A stretch of DNA of 64,000 bases from Actinokineospora baliensis (GCF_016907695.1 NZ_JAFBCK010000001.1:558001-622000); one strand, 5' to 3'. Counted from the first letter of the stretch, positions 37,073-44,971 are shown. Program-made: numbers and translations. The notes: generated from the letters alone by a model not told the origin.

Positions 37073-37978
37073 ATGCTTGATGTGCGACGCATGCAGGTGC
37101 TGCGGGCCGTGGTGACCAGCGGTTCGGTGACGGCGGCGGCCACCAACCTCGGTTACACACCGTCAGCGGTCAGCCAGCAGATAGCGACCCTGGAGCGCGA
37201 GGCGGGCATCCCGCTGCTCGAGCGCGTCGGCCGCGGCGTCCAACCCACGGCGGCGGGCAGGCTGCTGACCGAACACGCCGCGATCATCTCCCGGCACGTC
37301 GCCGAGGCCGAGACCGCGCTGGCCGACCTGCGCGCGGGCCGCACCGGCAGGCTCGCCATCCGCTACTTCGCCACCGCCGGGTCCGCCCTGGTGCCGCCCG
37401 CCCTGGCCCGCCTGCGCGCAGTGCACCCGGGCGTCCAGGTGGACCTGAAGCTGGTCGACCCCGGCGACCCGCTGCCCGAGGTGGCCCAGGGCCAAGCCGA
37501 CCTGGCCATCGTCGTGCACCCCAGAACCGCCCCCCGCGGCGTCCACATGACCCACCTGCTCGACGACCCGTACCGCGTGGTCCTCCCCCGAGGCCACCGC
37601 CTGGCCAGCAAGCGCATCATCGACCTCGCCGACCTGGCCGAAGAACCCTGGGTGGGCGAATGGCCCATCGGCGGCCCCTGCTGGCAAATAATCCTCGACG
37701 CCTGCGCCGCCGCGGGCTTCACCCCGAACGTCACGGTGGAGAGCGAGGACTACACCAACGCCCAGGGTTTCGTCGCCGCGGGCCTCGGCATCAGCCTCAT
37801 CCCCGTGATGGGCCTGTCCAACCCCCACCCCGGCACCGTCGCCCGCCGAATCCGCAACCCCGAACCCATCCGCCAAATCCACGCCGCGATCCGCGAAACA
37901 GCCATGGAGAACCCCCCGCTGACCGAACTCCTCACCGCCCTCCGCAACGCCGCCCACCAAGCCGTCCACGGGAAGTAG
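37073..37978 (+). CDS. LysR-family transcriptional regulator
   Basis: 301 residues from ATG 37073. Winged helix-turn-helix at residues 1-60 (VLRAVVTSGSVTAAATNLGY, TPSAVSQQIATLEREAGIPL), followed by a periplasmic-binding-type effector domain (LAIRYFATAGSALVPPALAR and AAGLGISLIPVMGL). Probably controls the divergent EamA exporter and itself through the dyad at 37030-37048. Effector unknown. Confidence 0.92.
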   Translation: MLDVRRMQVLRAVVTSGSVTAAATNLGYTPSAVSQQIATLEREAGIPLLERVGRGVQPTAAGRLLTEHAAIISRHVAEAETALADLRAGRTGRLAIRYFATAGSALVPPALARLRAVHPGVQVDLKLVDPGDPLPEVAQGQADLAIVVHPRTAPRGVHMTHLLDDPYRVVLPRGHRLASKRIIDLADLAEEPWVGEWPIGGPCWQIILDACAAAGFTPNVTVESEDYTNAQGFVAAGLGISLIPVMGLSNPHPGTVARRIRNPEPIRQIHAAIRETAMENPPLTELLTALRNAAHQAVHGK

Positions 37979-37980
37979 GG

Positions 37981-38406
37981 CTACCGACCCTCGGCCCAGA
38001 ACCGCTGCGCCCTGGCCACGACCTCGTCCCGGCTCATGGCGGCGACCTCGGCCTCGGGCAGGCCCGCTTTGTGGATCAAGGTGTAGACGAGGTTCGCTGG
38101 CAACGTCGCAGCGGGTGGCGTTGGCACACCCCGACTCGGCAGGACTCCCTTGTGGACACACGCCCAGAACGCCGCCTCGTCCACCTCCAACTGGTCGCGG
38201 AGGATGTGGCCCCACAGGTTGGCACCGTAATCGGAGCGGTCGACCGGGTGGGACACCCGTGTCCGCAGCACCCGCCCGTCCGGCAGGTGCAACTCGTAGG
38301 TGACGTGGTGGGTCACGGTCCGACCGACCGCGTCACGCACCCTCTCCCAGCCCTCACCGCGGCAGAACGCGTCATGGTCCTGCCTCGTCGGCTGGGGCCA
38401 CTTCAC
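37981..38406 (-). CDS. Toxin-like protein of an actinobacterial toxin-antitoxin pair
   Basis: 141 residues: KWPQPTRQDHDAFCRGEGWE, RDAVGRTVTHHVTYELHLPD, RTRVSHPVDRSDYGANLWGH, ILRDQL, then AAFWACVHKGVLPSRG. This matches proteins commonly annotated in streptomycetes as cytotoxic translational repressor of a toxin-antitoxin system; I know of no experimental proof for this exact family. Its GTG start overlaps the stop of the antitoxin-type gene (GTGA), and its stop lies 2 bases after the convergent LysR stop. Confidence 0.75.
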   Translation of the reverse strand: MKWPQPTRQDHDAFCRGEGWERVRDAVGRTVTHHVTYELHLPDGRVLRTRVSHPVDRSDYGANLWGHILRDQLEVDEAAFWACVHKGVLPSRGVPTPPAATLPANLVYTLIHKAGLPEAEVAAMSRDEVVARAQRFWAEGR

Positions 38407-38819
38407 CGACTGACCCCCACCAGCCAGTCACGCAACTGCTCATCGGTGCTCAGGCTGATCAACTGGACCAACCCCCAGTTGTCGCGGTGATTCGGCGCCG
38501 CGGAAAGCCGCTCTTGCCAGTCCTCGGCGTACTCCCGAAGCGCGTCGACCATCTCCCCCAAAGCCCCGTCGAACGTCGCCCCGTCCGCGGCCACCGGAAG
38601 CCCCGGGATGAACACCGACCAACCAGCCCCCTCCTGCACCACCTCCGCGCGCGAGGAGATGATCGAAGCCAGGAAGTGCTGCATCCGAACGACATCCACC
38701 AACGCGACCTGAACCCCATCACGGGTCACCGTCGCCACGTGCCCCCGCTGAGCGGTGTCGAGCAACTCCTTCATCCGAGTTCGCGCGGAAGTGGAACTCT
38801 CCACATGCATGGCCGACAT
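38403..38819 (-). CDS. Antitoxin of the Phd/YefM-like type
   Basis: 138 residues from ATG 38819, with GGAGG 4 bases upstream. The N-terminus (STSARTRMKELLDTAQRGH and VATVTRDGVQVALVDV) is the Phd/YefM fold: short strand, helix, then TRxGxPVAxxV. The C-terminal half (GWSVFIPGLPVAADGATFDG, MVDALREYAEDWQERL) is longer than in classical Phd proteins and probably binds the toxin. It precedes the toxin with a 4-base overlap. An operator dyad lies 43 bases upstream. Confidence 0.8.
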   Translation of the reverse strand: MSAMHVESSTSARTRMKELLDTAQRGHVATVTRDGVQVALVDVVRMQHFLASIISSRAEVVQEGAGWSVFIPGLPVAADGATFDGALGEMVDALREYAEDWQERLSAAPNHRDNWGLVQLISLSTDEQLRDWLVGVSR

Positions 38820-38861
38820 GACACCTCCAAGTCTCCCCCATGATGAGCCGAGACCCGCCGG

Positions 38862-38899
38862 TTCGTCAAGTACGTCAAGTACCTGAAGTACTTGACGAA
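38862..38899. promoter_or_regulatory. Operator dyad of the toxin-antitoxin pair
   Basis: Perfect 12-base arms TTCGTCAAGTAC (38862-38873) and GTACTTGACGAA (38888-38899), with a third direct copy CGTCAAGTAC (38873-38882) between. It sits in an AT-rich patch just upstream of the antitoxin gene, where autorepressors of such systems bind. Confidence 0.65.
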
Positions 38900-38955
38900 G
38901 AGTTACCTTCAACTACCTTATGTAGCAGCCCCGGCGCGCCGCCTGACCATGCGTT

Positions 38956-38995
38956 AGTTGTTCGGTTCGGTTGACGGGGCGTCAACCGAACAACT
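38956..38995. repeat. Inverted repeat with 5-base duplication in one arm
   Basis: AGTTGTTCGGTTCGGTTGAC - ggggc - GTCAACCGAACAACT. The left arm equals the inverse of the right arm except for an extra CGGTT. It lies between the toxin-antitoxin pair and the small HTH frame, and could be a terminator or an operator. Confidence 0.6.
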
Positions 38996-39013
38996 CAGGA
39001 CCTGTACAAGTTC

Positions 39014-39178
39014 GTGATGCCCGCGGTCGCAGGCCCGGTCAAATTGGTCCCCCTGGCAGCCCTCGCCACACCCGACCTCTCAGAAAACGCCCTACGCGTG
39101 GCGGCCAGCCGCAACAGGCTGCAGGCAGTCAAGGGCGACGACGGCCACTGGCGCTCCCATGCCACGATGACCCCATGA
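39014..39178 (+). CDS. Small helix-turn-helix protein or fragment
   Basis: 54 residues from GTG 39014 (or ATG 39017): MPAVAGPVKLVPLAALATPD then LSENALRVAASRNRLQAVKG. The pattern LAALATPDLSENALRVAASRNRLQAVKGxDGxW is that of short MerR/excisionase-like helix-turn-helix proteins. The stop overlaps the ATG of the truncated glycosylase start (ATGA). It has no ribosome-binding site and may itself be the remaining 3' end of a larger gene. Confidence 0.4.
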   Translation: MMPAVAGPVKLVPLAALATPDLSENALRVAASRNRLQAVKGDDGHWRSHATMTP

Positions 39179-39282
39179 CGCCGAAGATCTGCATCGCCCA
39201 GAACCCCGAGGCAGACGCCCTGCTGTCCGAGAGCCAGCCCGCACTGCTGGTCGGGATGCTGCTGGATCAGCAGGTGTCTTGA
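39175..39282 (+). pseudogene. Truncated 5' copy of the HhH-GPD DNA glycosylase gene
   Basis: Codons for MTPKICIAQNPEADALLSES then QPALLVGMLLDQQ-VS-stop. This is the start of the intact gene at 40443 (MTPKLCIAQDPDADALLVES, PLALLIGMLLDQQ), broken exactly after DQQ. The two copies have diverged clearly in both DNA and protein, so this is not a recent duplication of the neighbour. Confidence 0.8.
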
Positions 39283-39289
39283 TATATGC

Positions 39290-40051
39290 CTAGGCGCCGT
39301 CGCGCGCTTCGAGCAACTCCGCTGCCGCAACGGGATCCATCAAGTTGGAGTACGCCTGTTCATTGGCCCGGAGTTGCCGCTCCGGCATTGCGAACTCCGG
39401 GTACCAGCCGTCGCGATCGCACCCCGGTACAAGGCTTAGCACTACCGCCACAAGGTCGTCGGGAACCGATCCCACGATCCGCAGGGCCACATACGTCGCG
39501 TTGTCCTCAGCCGCACGCACGACGACTCCGAGTTCAGCCCCGGAGATCTCTGAGGTGTGCTCATACCCGTCCAGCAACGACGCATGGACAACGCCGTGCA
39601 CAGCCGCTCGTAGCTCACGAAGTAGTCGGACCCCCGCTTCCGCGCGGTATCGGTCCTTGTCGTCGACGGTGGGCAACAGCCCGGCACTGTAGGTCTGCGT
39701 CGCCAACGATTGGGCGTGTTCGGCGTTGTACCAGATGCGCGCCGCGTTCAGGGACTCCGCGAGTGCCGCGTAGAAGTCATCACGGCTGCCATCCTCGCGG
39801 ATACCAGCAGCAACCAGCCAACTAGGCTCACCCGCATCAACCAGGGCACCGCGCCAACGCCGCACCTTGACCTTGAACATCACCGTGTCATCAACGGCCC
39901 TGATCCGCTCTCGCGGGCCCGAGGGCGCCGAGAACTGGTCATTCGCTTTCCGAACCAACGGATGGTCGACTTCGTTCAGCGGCACGGTAACCGGCGGCAC
40001 CTCAAGCCCCAGTTCATCGCGCAGGCAACGCAGAGTGGGACGAACTGACAT
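39290..40051 (-). CDS. Unrecognised 253-residue protein, partner of an RHH antitoxin-like protein
   Basis: 253 residues, no signal or membrane segment, charged and soluble in appearance. It begins MSVRPTLRCLRDELGLEVPP; later segments include DDTVMFKVKVRRWRGALVDA, a helical stretch RDDFYAALAESLNAARIWYN, and HASLLDGYEHTSEISGAELG. The ATG overlaps the stop of the upstream small gene (TGATG). No catalytic signature of known toxins (RelE, PIN, Fic, HipA, MazF) could be identified. The gene order (DNA-binding small protein first, larger protein second, own operator) is that of a toxin-antitoxin module, so it is a candidate new toxin; this is inference. Confidence 0.75.
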   Translation of the reverse strand: MSVRPTLRCLRDELGLEVPPVTVPLNEVDHPLVRKANDQFSAPSGPRERIRAVDDTVMFKVKVRRWRGALVDAGEPSWLVAAGIREDGSRDDFYAALAESLNAARIWYNAEHAQSLATQTYSAGLLPTVDDKDRYRAEAGVRLLRELRAAVHGVVHASLLDGYEHTSEISGAELGVVVRAAEDNATYVALRIVGSVPDDLVAVVLSLVPGCDRDGWYPEFAMPERQLRANEQAYSNLMDPVAAAELLEARDGA

Positions 40052-40314
40052 CAGGACTCGTCGACCCCACCGAGCTCGTCCAGACGTTCCCGCGACATTC
40101 CGGTCAACGCCGCCACACGGCTCGCATCAGTCCCGTCAATCAACTGCATGGTGCGCCGAAGCGCGGCCCCGATCTCCTCACGTCTGGCAGCCAGGTACTC
40201 ACGTACCGCCGCCTCAAGGAGATCCTTCTGGGTCGTGCGTAGTGCCGTAGCCGCATGCGCGAGCAACGCATGCGTCTCCTGGTCGACCTTTACCGGCATC
40301 GAAGCACCAGCCAT
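40051..40314 (-). CDS. Ribbon-helix-helix (CopG/Arc-like) antitoxin-type protein
   Basis: 87 residues from ATG 40314 with GGAGG upstream. MPVKVDQETHALLAHAATAL, RTTQKDLLEAAVREYLAARR is the ribbon-helix-helix pattern: a short strand that reads DNA, then two helices. The C-terminal 40 residues (MQLIDGTDASRVAALTGMSR) would contact the partner protein. Likely represses its own operon at the CCAAGG dyads just upstream. Confidence 0.8.
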   Translation of the reverse strand: MAGASMPVKVDQETHALLAHAATALRTTQKDLLEAAVREYLAARREEIGAALRRTMQLIDGTDASRVAALTGMSRERLDELGGVDES

Positions 40315-40325
40315 AACACACCTCC

Positions 40326-40352
40326 GGTACCCAAGGCTACCTTGGTACCAAG
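40326..40352. promoter_or_regulatory. CCAAGG operator of the RHH cassette
   Basis: Half-sites CCAAGG-cta-CCTTGG-ta-CCAAGG, including the perfect palindrome CCTTGGTACCAAGG, begin 12 bases upstream of the RHH gene. Spaced short half-sites are typical of ribbon-helix-helix repressors. Confidence 0.65.
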
Positions 40353-40442
40353 GATAGTCAAGGGGTCTGCGCACGACCCTGACCAGCAACAACACCCAAC
40401 ACTCCCAGCACGGCAGACGCCCACCGTGCCACGATGTGCTCC

Positions 40443-41018
40443 ATGACACCCAAGTTGTGCATTGCCCAAGATCCCGACGCCGACGCGTTGCTGGTGGAGA
40501 GTCCGCTCGCGTTGCTGATCGGGATGCTGCTGGACCAGCAGATCCAGATGGAGATCGCGTTCAAGGGGCCGCACAAGCTCTACACCCGCCTGGGCAACAA
40601 GCTCGATGTGCACGAGATCGCCGAGTACGACACCGAGGCCTTCGTGGAGTTGGCGGTTACTCCGCCTGCCATCCACAGGTATGGGGGGTCTATGGGCAAG
40701 CGGGTTCAGGTGTTGTGCCAGTTCATAGTCGAGCAGTACGACGGGGATGTGGCTGGGATTTGGACTGTGGGGAAGCCCAATGGGGCTGAGGTGTTCAAGA
40801 GGTTGAAGGCGCTGCCCGGGTTCGGGGAGCAGAAGGCGAAGATCTTCGTTGCGCTGCTTGGCAAGCAGTACGGGGTGAAGCCTGCTGGGTGGCGTGAGGC
40901 TGCGGGGGACTACGGGGTGGCCGGCTCGCGGAAGTCGGTCGCGGACGTCACCGGGGTTGAGTCGTTGGGGGAGGTTCGGGCTTACAAGAAGGCGGCGAAG
41001 GCGGCGGCCAAGGGGTAG
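40443..41018 (+). CDS. HhH-GPD family DNA glycosylase-type base-excision repair protein
   Basis: 191 residues. Family start MTPKLCIAQDPDADALLVES and LIGMLLDQQ; helix-hairpin-helix LKALPGFGEQKAKIFVALLG (about 122-141). Members are annotated as base-excision DNA repair proteins of the HhH-GPD superfamily; the catalytic Asp expected after the hairpin is not obvious, the region reading GDYGVAGSRKSVADV. ATG 40443 chosen by comparison with the truncated copy at 39175; a GTG at 40434 is in frame. Codon choice is less G+C-rich at third positions than in neighbouring genes. Confidence 0.85.
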   Translation: MTPKLCIAQDPDADALLVESPLALLIGMLLDQQIQMEIAFKGPHKLYTRLGNKLDVHEIAEYDTEAFVELAVTPPAIHRYGGSMGKRVQVLCQFIVEQYDGDVAGIWTVGKPNGAEVFKRLKALPGFGEQKAKIFVALLGKQYGVKPAGWREAAGDYGVAGSRKSVADVTGVESLGEVRAYKKAAKAAAKG

Positions 41019-41040
41019 CGGCCACCAGTAGATTCCACCC

Positions 41041-42441
41041 GTGCATGTGACACCTCGGCCGCCGACGATTCCTGGGCTGACGCTCGCTGGGCCGCTCGGG
41101 CAGGGTGGGTTCGGGACCGTCTTCCTCGCCCGCCAGGACCGGCTGCACCGCGATGTGGCGGTCAAAGTGGACAACCGGGTCCTGCAGACGGATCGGGACC
41201 GGGATCGGTTCCTGCGCGAGGCCCGCGCGGCCGCCCGGCTCTCGGGGCACCCGCACGTCGTCAACGTCTACGACGCCGGGGTGACCGCTGATGGGCGGCC
41301 CTACATCGTCATGGAGCTCTGCACCGGCGGGTCTCTGGCCGACGTGTTGGCGCAGCGGGGGCGGTTGCCCACCAGTGAGGTCGTCGAGATGGGGGCGCGG
41401 CTCGCGGACGCTCTTGCCCAGGCGCACCAGGTCGGCATCCTGCACCGGGACATCAAGCCCGCGAACATCCTGGTCAACTCCTTCGGTGCCGTGAAGCTCG
41501 CCGACTTCGGCCTAGCGGCGATCCTCGACGCACACGCGGAGAGCACCGTGACCGTTGGGGCGCTTAGCCCCTACTACGCCGCGCCTGAGGTCTTCGCGCA
41601 TGCGGCGCCTAGTGCGGCTGGTGACATCTACTCCCTCGCCGCGACCCTCTATACCCTCGCGGCTGGTGCGCGTCCGCGCGATATCCCTTGGCCCGCGCAG
41701 TCATTAGACGGTCTCATCGCGGCCTTACGGGCTCCGGTCGCGCCTATAGCGGACGCGTCGCCTGCTCTGAACGCGGCGCTGCTCAACGCCCTTGCGTCGG
41801 ATTCGTCGCGGCGCACCACCAACGCCGCGCAGCTGCGGGATGAGCTCGACGGGTTGCGGCCGATTCGGCCTCTTCCGCAGGTGTCGAGCAACCGCGCGCG
41901 GGCCGTGAAGATCGCCGCGGCCGTGGTGGCGGTACCTGCATTGTTGGCGGCTGGGTACTTCGGGCGTTCCTTGACGAAGCAGGAGACCTCGCAGGTGGCC
42001 CAGTCGGGGTCGCAGCCGACATCGGCGGCACAGCAGCTGGCTGCCGCGCCGCCGGGGATGTCCGCCTGTGCGGACAGCGGGGCCAATGGCTTCTGCGTAG
42101 CCGACAAGTGCTTCGGCGGGCTGGTGAACATCGCCGACGTGGACATCAAGGCGCGGCCGACCGAGTGCGCCGAAGACCACAGCTGGCAGGCGTTCACCGG
42201 CACCTGGCTCCCCAAGGAGGCCACGGACATGACCGGGACCGCCATCGCGGAGTTGCCCGAGGTCAGCCGCGTCTGCACCGCCGAGGTGATGGCGGCGCGC
42301 ACCGCCGAGGGGCAGAACACCGCCGGTTGGCAGATCGAGATCTTGCCCAGCGAAACGGGCAGTCAGGACCGCCCGTACCTGTACTGTTTGGCCCGGCCAG
42401 CCGACGGCGAGCCCAAGGGAAGCGCCTTCGTCACCGGCTAA
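41041..42441 (+). CDS. Receptor-type Ser/Thr kinase with Cys-containing outer domain
   Basis: 466 residues. Kinase domain about 12-275: glycine loop LGQGGFGTVF, catalytic Lys in VAVKVD, HRDIKPAN and DFG. A membrane span at about 290-312 (AVKIAAAVVAVPALLAAGYF) is followed by an outer domain of about 150 residues with five or more Cys (ACADSGANGFC, DKCFGGL, TECAEDHSWQAF, VCTAEV, LYCLARP), resembling septum-formation-type domains. The Cys pairs would be disulphides outside the cell. Starts at GTG 41041 without a clear ribosome-binding site. Followed at 53 bases by a lipoprotein gene on the same strand. Confidence 0.92.
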   Translation: MHVTPRPPTIPGLTLAGPLGQGGFGTVFLARQDRLHRDVAVKVDNRVLQTDRDRDRFLREARAAARLSGHPHVVNVYDAGVTADGRPYIVMELCTGGSLADVLAQRGRLPTSEVVEMGARLADALAQAHQVGILHRDIKPANILVNSFGAVKLADFGLAAILDAHAESTVTVGALSPYYAAPEVFAHAAPSAAGDIYSLAATLYTLAAGARPRDIPWPAQSLDGLIAALRAPVAPIADASPALNAALLNALASDSSRRTTNAAQLRDELDGLRPIRPLPQVSSNRARAVKIAAAVVAVPALLAAGYFGRSLTKQETSQVAQSGSQPTSAAQQLAAAPPGMSACADSGANGFCVADKCFGGLVNIADVDIKARPTECAEDHSWQAFTGTWLPKEATDMTGTAIAELPEVSRVCTAEVMAARTAEGQNTAGWQIEILPSETGSQDRPYLYCLARPADGEPKGSAFVTG

Positions 42442-42494
42442 CCCGGCAAAACGGATAACCTGGACTCTCACCCACACTCCCCAGGGGGCACACA

Positions 42495-42863
42495 GTGCGA
42501 CACCGGCTGACCACCGCGCTCACCGCGGCGGCCCTCCTCGGCGCGCTCACCGCGTGTCAAGCCGTCCAGGACGCGAGCAACACCGCCGACAAGGCAGGCA
42601 TCTGCCTCGAGGCGCTGCGGCTGGCGAACTTCAGCCCGAGCACGCAGAACCTGGAGCAGACCGCCGAGGACGCCAAGAAGACCTCGCAGGACCTGACCGA
42701 CCTGGCCAACAAGGCGGCCGACACCACGCTGCGCGACGCGATCAACGGCATGGCCGAGCAGGTGCAGTCGCTCAGCGTGCCCGACCTCGACCCGACCACG
42801 GTCACCAGCTGGGCGCAGCAGAAGCTCAACGCCTTCAACACCTTGGCCCAGGCCTGCGCCTGA
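42495..42863 (+). CDS. Small lipoprotein
   Basis: 122 residues. Signal MRHRLTTALTAAALLGALTAC with lipobox LTAC (Cys 21), then a helical mature part (SQDLTDLANKAADTTLRDAI) that ends in LAQACA. GTG start behind AGGGGG. Probably co-transcribed with the kinase and ending at the hairpin at 42876-42904. Function unknown; the helical repeat suggests a coiled coil at the membrane surface. Confidence 0.85.
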   Translation: MRHRLTTALTAAALLGALTACQAVQDASNTADKAGICLEALRLANFSPSTQNLEQTAEDAKKTSQDLTDLANKAADTTLRDAINGMAEQVQSLSVPDLDPTTVTSWAQQKLNAFNTLAQACA

Positions 42864-42875
42864 GCCGGGAACGCC

Positions 42876-42904
42876 GACGGCCGCCTGGTGCGCAGGCGGC
42901 CGTC
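42876..42904. terminator. Terminator hairpin
   Basis: GACGGCCGCCT pairs with AGGCGGCCGTC (11 bp, 7-base loop) 12 bases after the lipoprotein stop. Confidence 0.75.
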
Positions 42905-42982
42905 GGTCGTGCACTCGGTACGCAGTCCACCTGCCCACCCCCTCAGTGATCCGTCCACATCGGTCAGGGTTGGCAGAGCGGG

Positions 42983-43387
42983 TCAGACGTTGGTGATCTC
43001 CTCGATCAGCGCGTCGATGTCGAAGAAGTCCGCCTCGCCGCCCAGCGGGACCATGGCGGTGGTGGTGGCGAAGAACGACTGGACCGCGGCGTGGTCGAGC
43101 TCCAGCACGGCGTGGCCGTCGGGGGACTCGATCTCCAGCGCCAGCACGGCGCGACCGCCGCTGGTGACCGGCGCGAACCGGACGTCGCCGTCGCCAGCGG
43201 CGCGGACCAGGCCCTCGGCCAGCAGGTCGCGGCCGAAGATCCACTCGACCCAGCGGTCGGCGTCGGCCTGGAAGGCGGCGACGACCGTGTAGGGCTCGGT
43301 GGCGCGGTAGGTCCAACGCGAGCGGACAGGAGTGCTGCCGCCGTAGTGCGAGATGATCTGCTCGGTGTGCTCGGCCTCGTTGGTCAT
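42983..43387 (-). CDS. SsgA-family sporulation/cell-division regulator
   Basis: 134 residues from ATG 43387 with AGGAGG 6 bases upstream. Family features: RSRWTYRATEPYTVVAAFQA, WIFGRDLLAEGL, GDGDVRFAP, and the C-terminal LELDHAAVQSFFATTTAMVP. SsgA-like proteins occur only in morphologically complex actinomycetes and direct septum placement and peptidoglycan maturation in sporulation. This supports a filamentous host. Which SsgA-like protein (A-G) it matches cannot be told by eye. Confidence 0.88.
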   Translation of the reverse strand: MTNEAEHTEQIISHYGGSTPVRSRWTYRATEPYTVVAAFQADADRWVEWIFGRDLLAEGLVRAAGDGDVRFAPVTSGGRAVLALEIESPDGHAVLELDHAAVQSFFATTTAMVPLGGEADFFDIDALIEEITNV

Positions 43388-43653
43388 CTCGTGCCTCCTG
43401 TCCTGGTGTTCGCATCGGGGTGGCGAACCTTCAGCAGGGAAACGCATTCGGCGGCAGCCCGTGATGCCAATGGCCGTAGGTTCACGCTATCGGGGCATAC
43501 AGCCTCGTTCGGGCCACGATTTGACCCGCATTCGATGCTCGTCTCCGGATAACCGGGCGACACCGCTACCCGATAGTGGGACTGTCCCCCCGGCTCCAGC
43601 CTCAGTGGACCGTCCCGCCTAGGCGCACAGCGGGACCTGACCGCAGGAAGCCG

Positions 43654-44082
43654 CTACTTGCAGATGGGGATCTCGACGTCGGTGGGGTGGAAAATAACCT
43701 CCGACGGCTTTCCCACGATGGTTGCCGGCTCCACCTTGAACCGCAAAGTCCGATCATCGAGAAGTACGACGCGTCCCGAGATGAACCCGTCGTTGGTGAC
43801 CTTGCCGTCTGGTCCGGGAGCACGTTCCGGGTCCGGCCACTCACGTTCCGCGACCCAGTTCTGGCCCGCGAAAGTCAGGTACTTGATGCCGCAGTGGGTC
43901 AGCAGCCGGTACGGCACCGACTCGCCTACCTGCACGAATGGCACTGGGGCGCCCATCGCGCTTGAGGCGTTGGAAGTCGACGACGGCCCGTTTTGGCCTG
44001 GGAGCGGAGTGGCTTCAGGGGTCGTGCAGGCGGCGAGGGTGAGAACAGCCCCCAGCACGGCACAGATTGCCCGAGCGGCCAT
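43654..44082 (-). CDS. Lipoprotein, function unknown
   Basis: 142 residues. Signal MAARAICAVLGAVLTLAAC with lipobox LAAC (Cys 19), a short Ser/Pro linker, and a beta-rich mature part (VPYRLLTHCGIKYLTFAGQN, GFISGRVVLLDDRTLRFKVE) with a second Cys pair (HCG, PIC). No family recognised beyond a general actinobacterial secreted lipoprotein. The upstream 266 bases (43388-43653) hold nothing I can support. Confidence 0.82.
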   Translation of the reverse strand: MAARAICAVLGAVLTLAACTTPEATPLPGQNGPSSTSNASSAMGAPVPFVQVGESVPYRLLTHCGIKYLTFAGQNWVAEREWPDPERAPGPDGKVTNDGFISGRVVLLDDRTLRFKVEPATIVGKPSEVIFHPTDVEIPICK

Positions 44083-44136
44083 TAGAACTCCCCCATCGGT
44101 CAGCGCTACGGGTCCAGACTCTCATAGCCGCCGGGG

Positions 44137-44952
44137 TCAGCCCAGAATCGCCTCCGCCACTTGGTCGGCCAACGCCGAACTGGCTGCCGCGATGCCTGAC
44201 CAGCGGCGGGTCAGGTCCGGGTCGAAGTCCAGCGGCCTGCCGTTGGCGTCGATGACCGCGCCGCCTGCGGCCGGGACGAGCACCAGCGCGGCGGCGAGGT
44301 CGACGATCCGCAGTGTGTCCGACCCGGGGTCCGCGAAGGCGTCCACCGAGCCCTCTGCGACCAGGGCGGTCTCCAGGCACGTCGTGCCGAGGATGCGCAG
44401 TCGCCCGGCGCGGGCGGCGACGCGCTGCCAGGCGTCGCCGTTGTTGCGCTTCGGGCGCAGCAGCGACACCGCCGCGCCGTCCAGGGTCGTGCGGCCGGTG
44501 GTGCGGTACGGAGTGGACTGACCTACCCGCGCCCACCAGACCCGGCCTGTGTCCAACCACACCGTCATCGCCTCTACCGCGATGGAGTCCCTGGCGAGCA
44601 CCCCGGAGAAGCACGAGAGTGGCACCCCGGACGCGGCGTTGGCAGAACCGTCCAGCGGATCGACAACAAGAGTGGTCGAGGAGCCGTTGTCGATGAAACC
44701 TGCCTCCTCGGACAAGAGGTTGATGCGGTTGCTCTGCGCGGACTCGGCGATGGCGTCCTCTACGAGCGAGTCAACGAACATGGTGGGCGTGCCGTCCGCG
44801 CCCATGGCGACCTCTTCGGCCAGTTCAGGCCGGGTGTGCAGGCGGCGCGCAGACCTATAGGCGACGACCGCGGCGCTGGCCGCATCAGCCAGGGCAGGAC
44901 TAACGCTCGCCGGTAAGACCGGCTCGGGGATGGGCCACGGGATGAAGGTCAC
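44137..44952 (-). CDS. Inositol monophosphatase family protein
   Basis: 271 residues from GTG 44952. The metal site of this Mg2+-dependent phosphatase family is visible: LLSEEAGF (Glu-Glu), [13 protein letters not shown] (the DPLDGS/T motif) and, toward the C-terminus, [14 protein letters not shown] in the place of the usual WDxAAG region. That last motif is atypical, so the substrate may differ from inositol phosphate (FBPase/CysQ-like relatives are possible). Convergent/adjacent to mdh with a shared terminator. Confidence 0.83.
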   Translation of the reverse strand: MTFIPWPIPEPVLPASVSPALADAASAAVVAYRSARRLHTRPELAEEVAMGADGTPTMFVDSLVEDAIAESAQSNRINLLSEEAGFIDNGSSTTLVVDPLDGSANAASGVPLSCFSGVLARDSIAVEAMTVWLDTGRVWWARVGQSTPYRTTGRTTLDGAAVSLLRPKRNNGDAWQRVAARAGRLRILGTTCLETALVAEGSVDAFADPGSDTLRIVDLAAALVLVPAAGGAVIDANGRPLDFDPDLTRRWSGIAAASSALADQVAEAILG

Positions 44953-44971
44953 CCCAGCACCGTAAAACACA

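Noticed and set aside
43388..43653. Possible small gene between the SsgA-like and lipoprotein genes
   Set aside because: Open frames exist, but none has a ribosome-binding site or recognisable composition.
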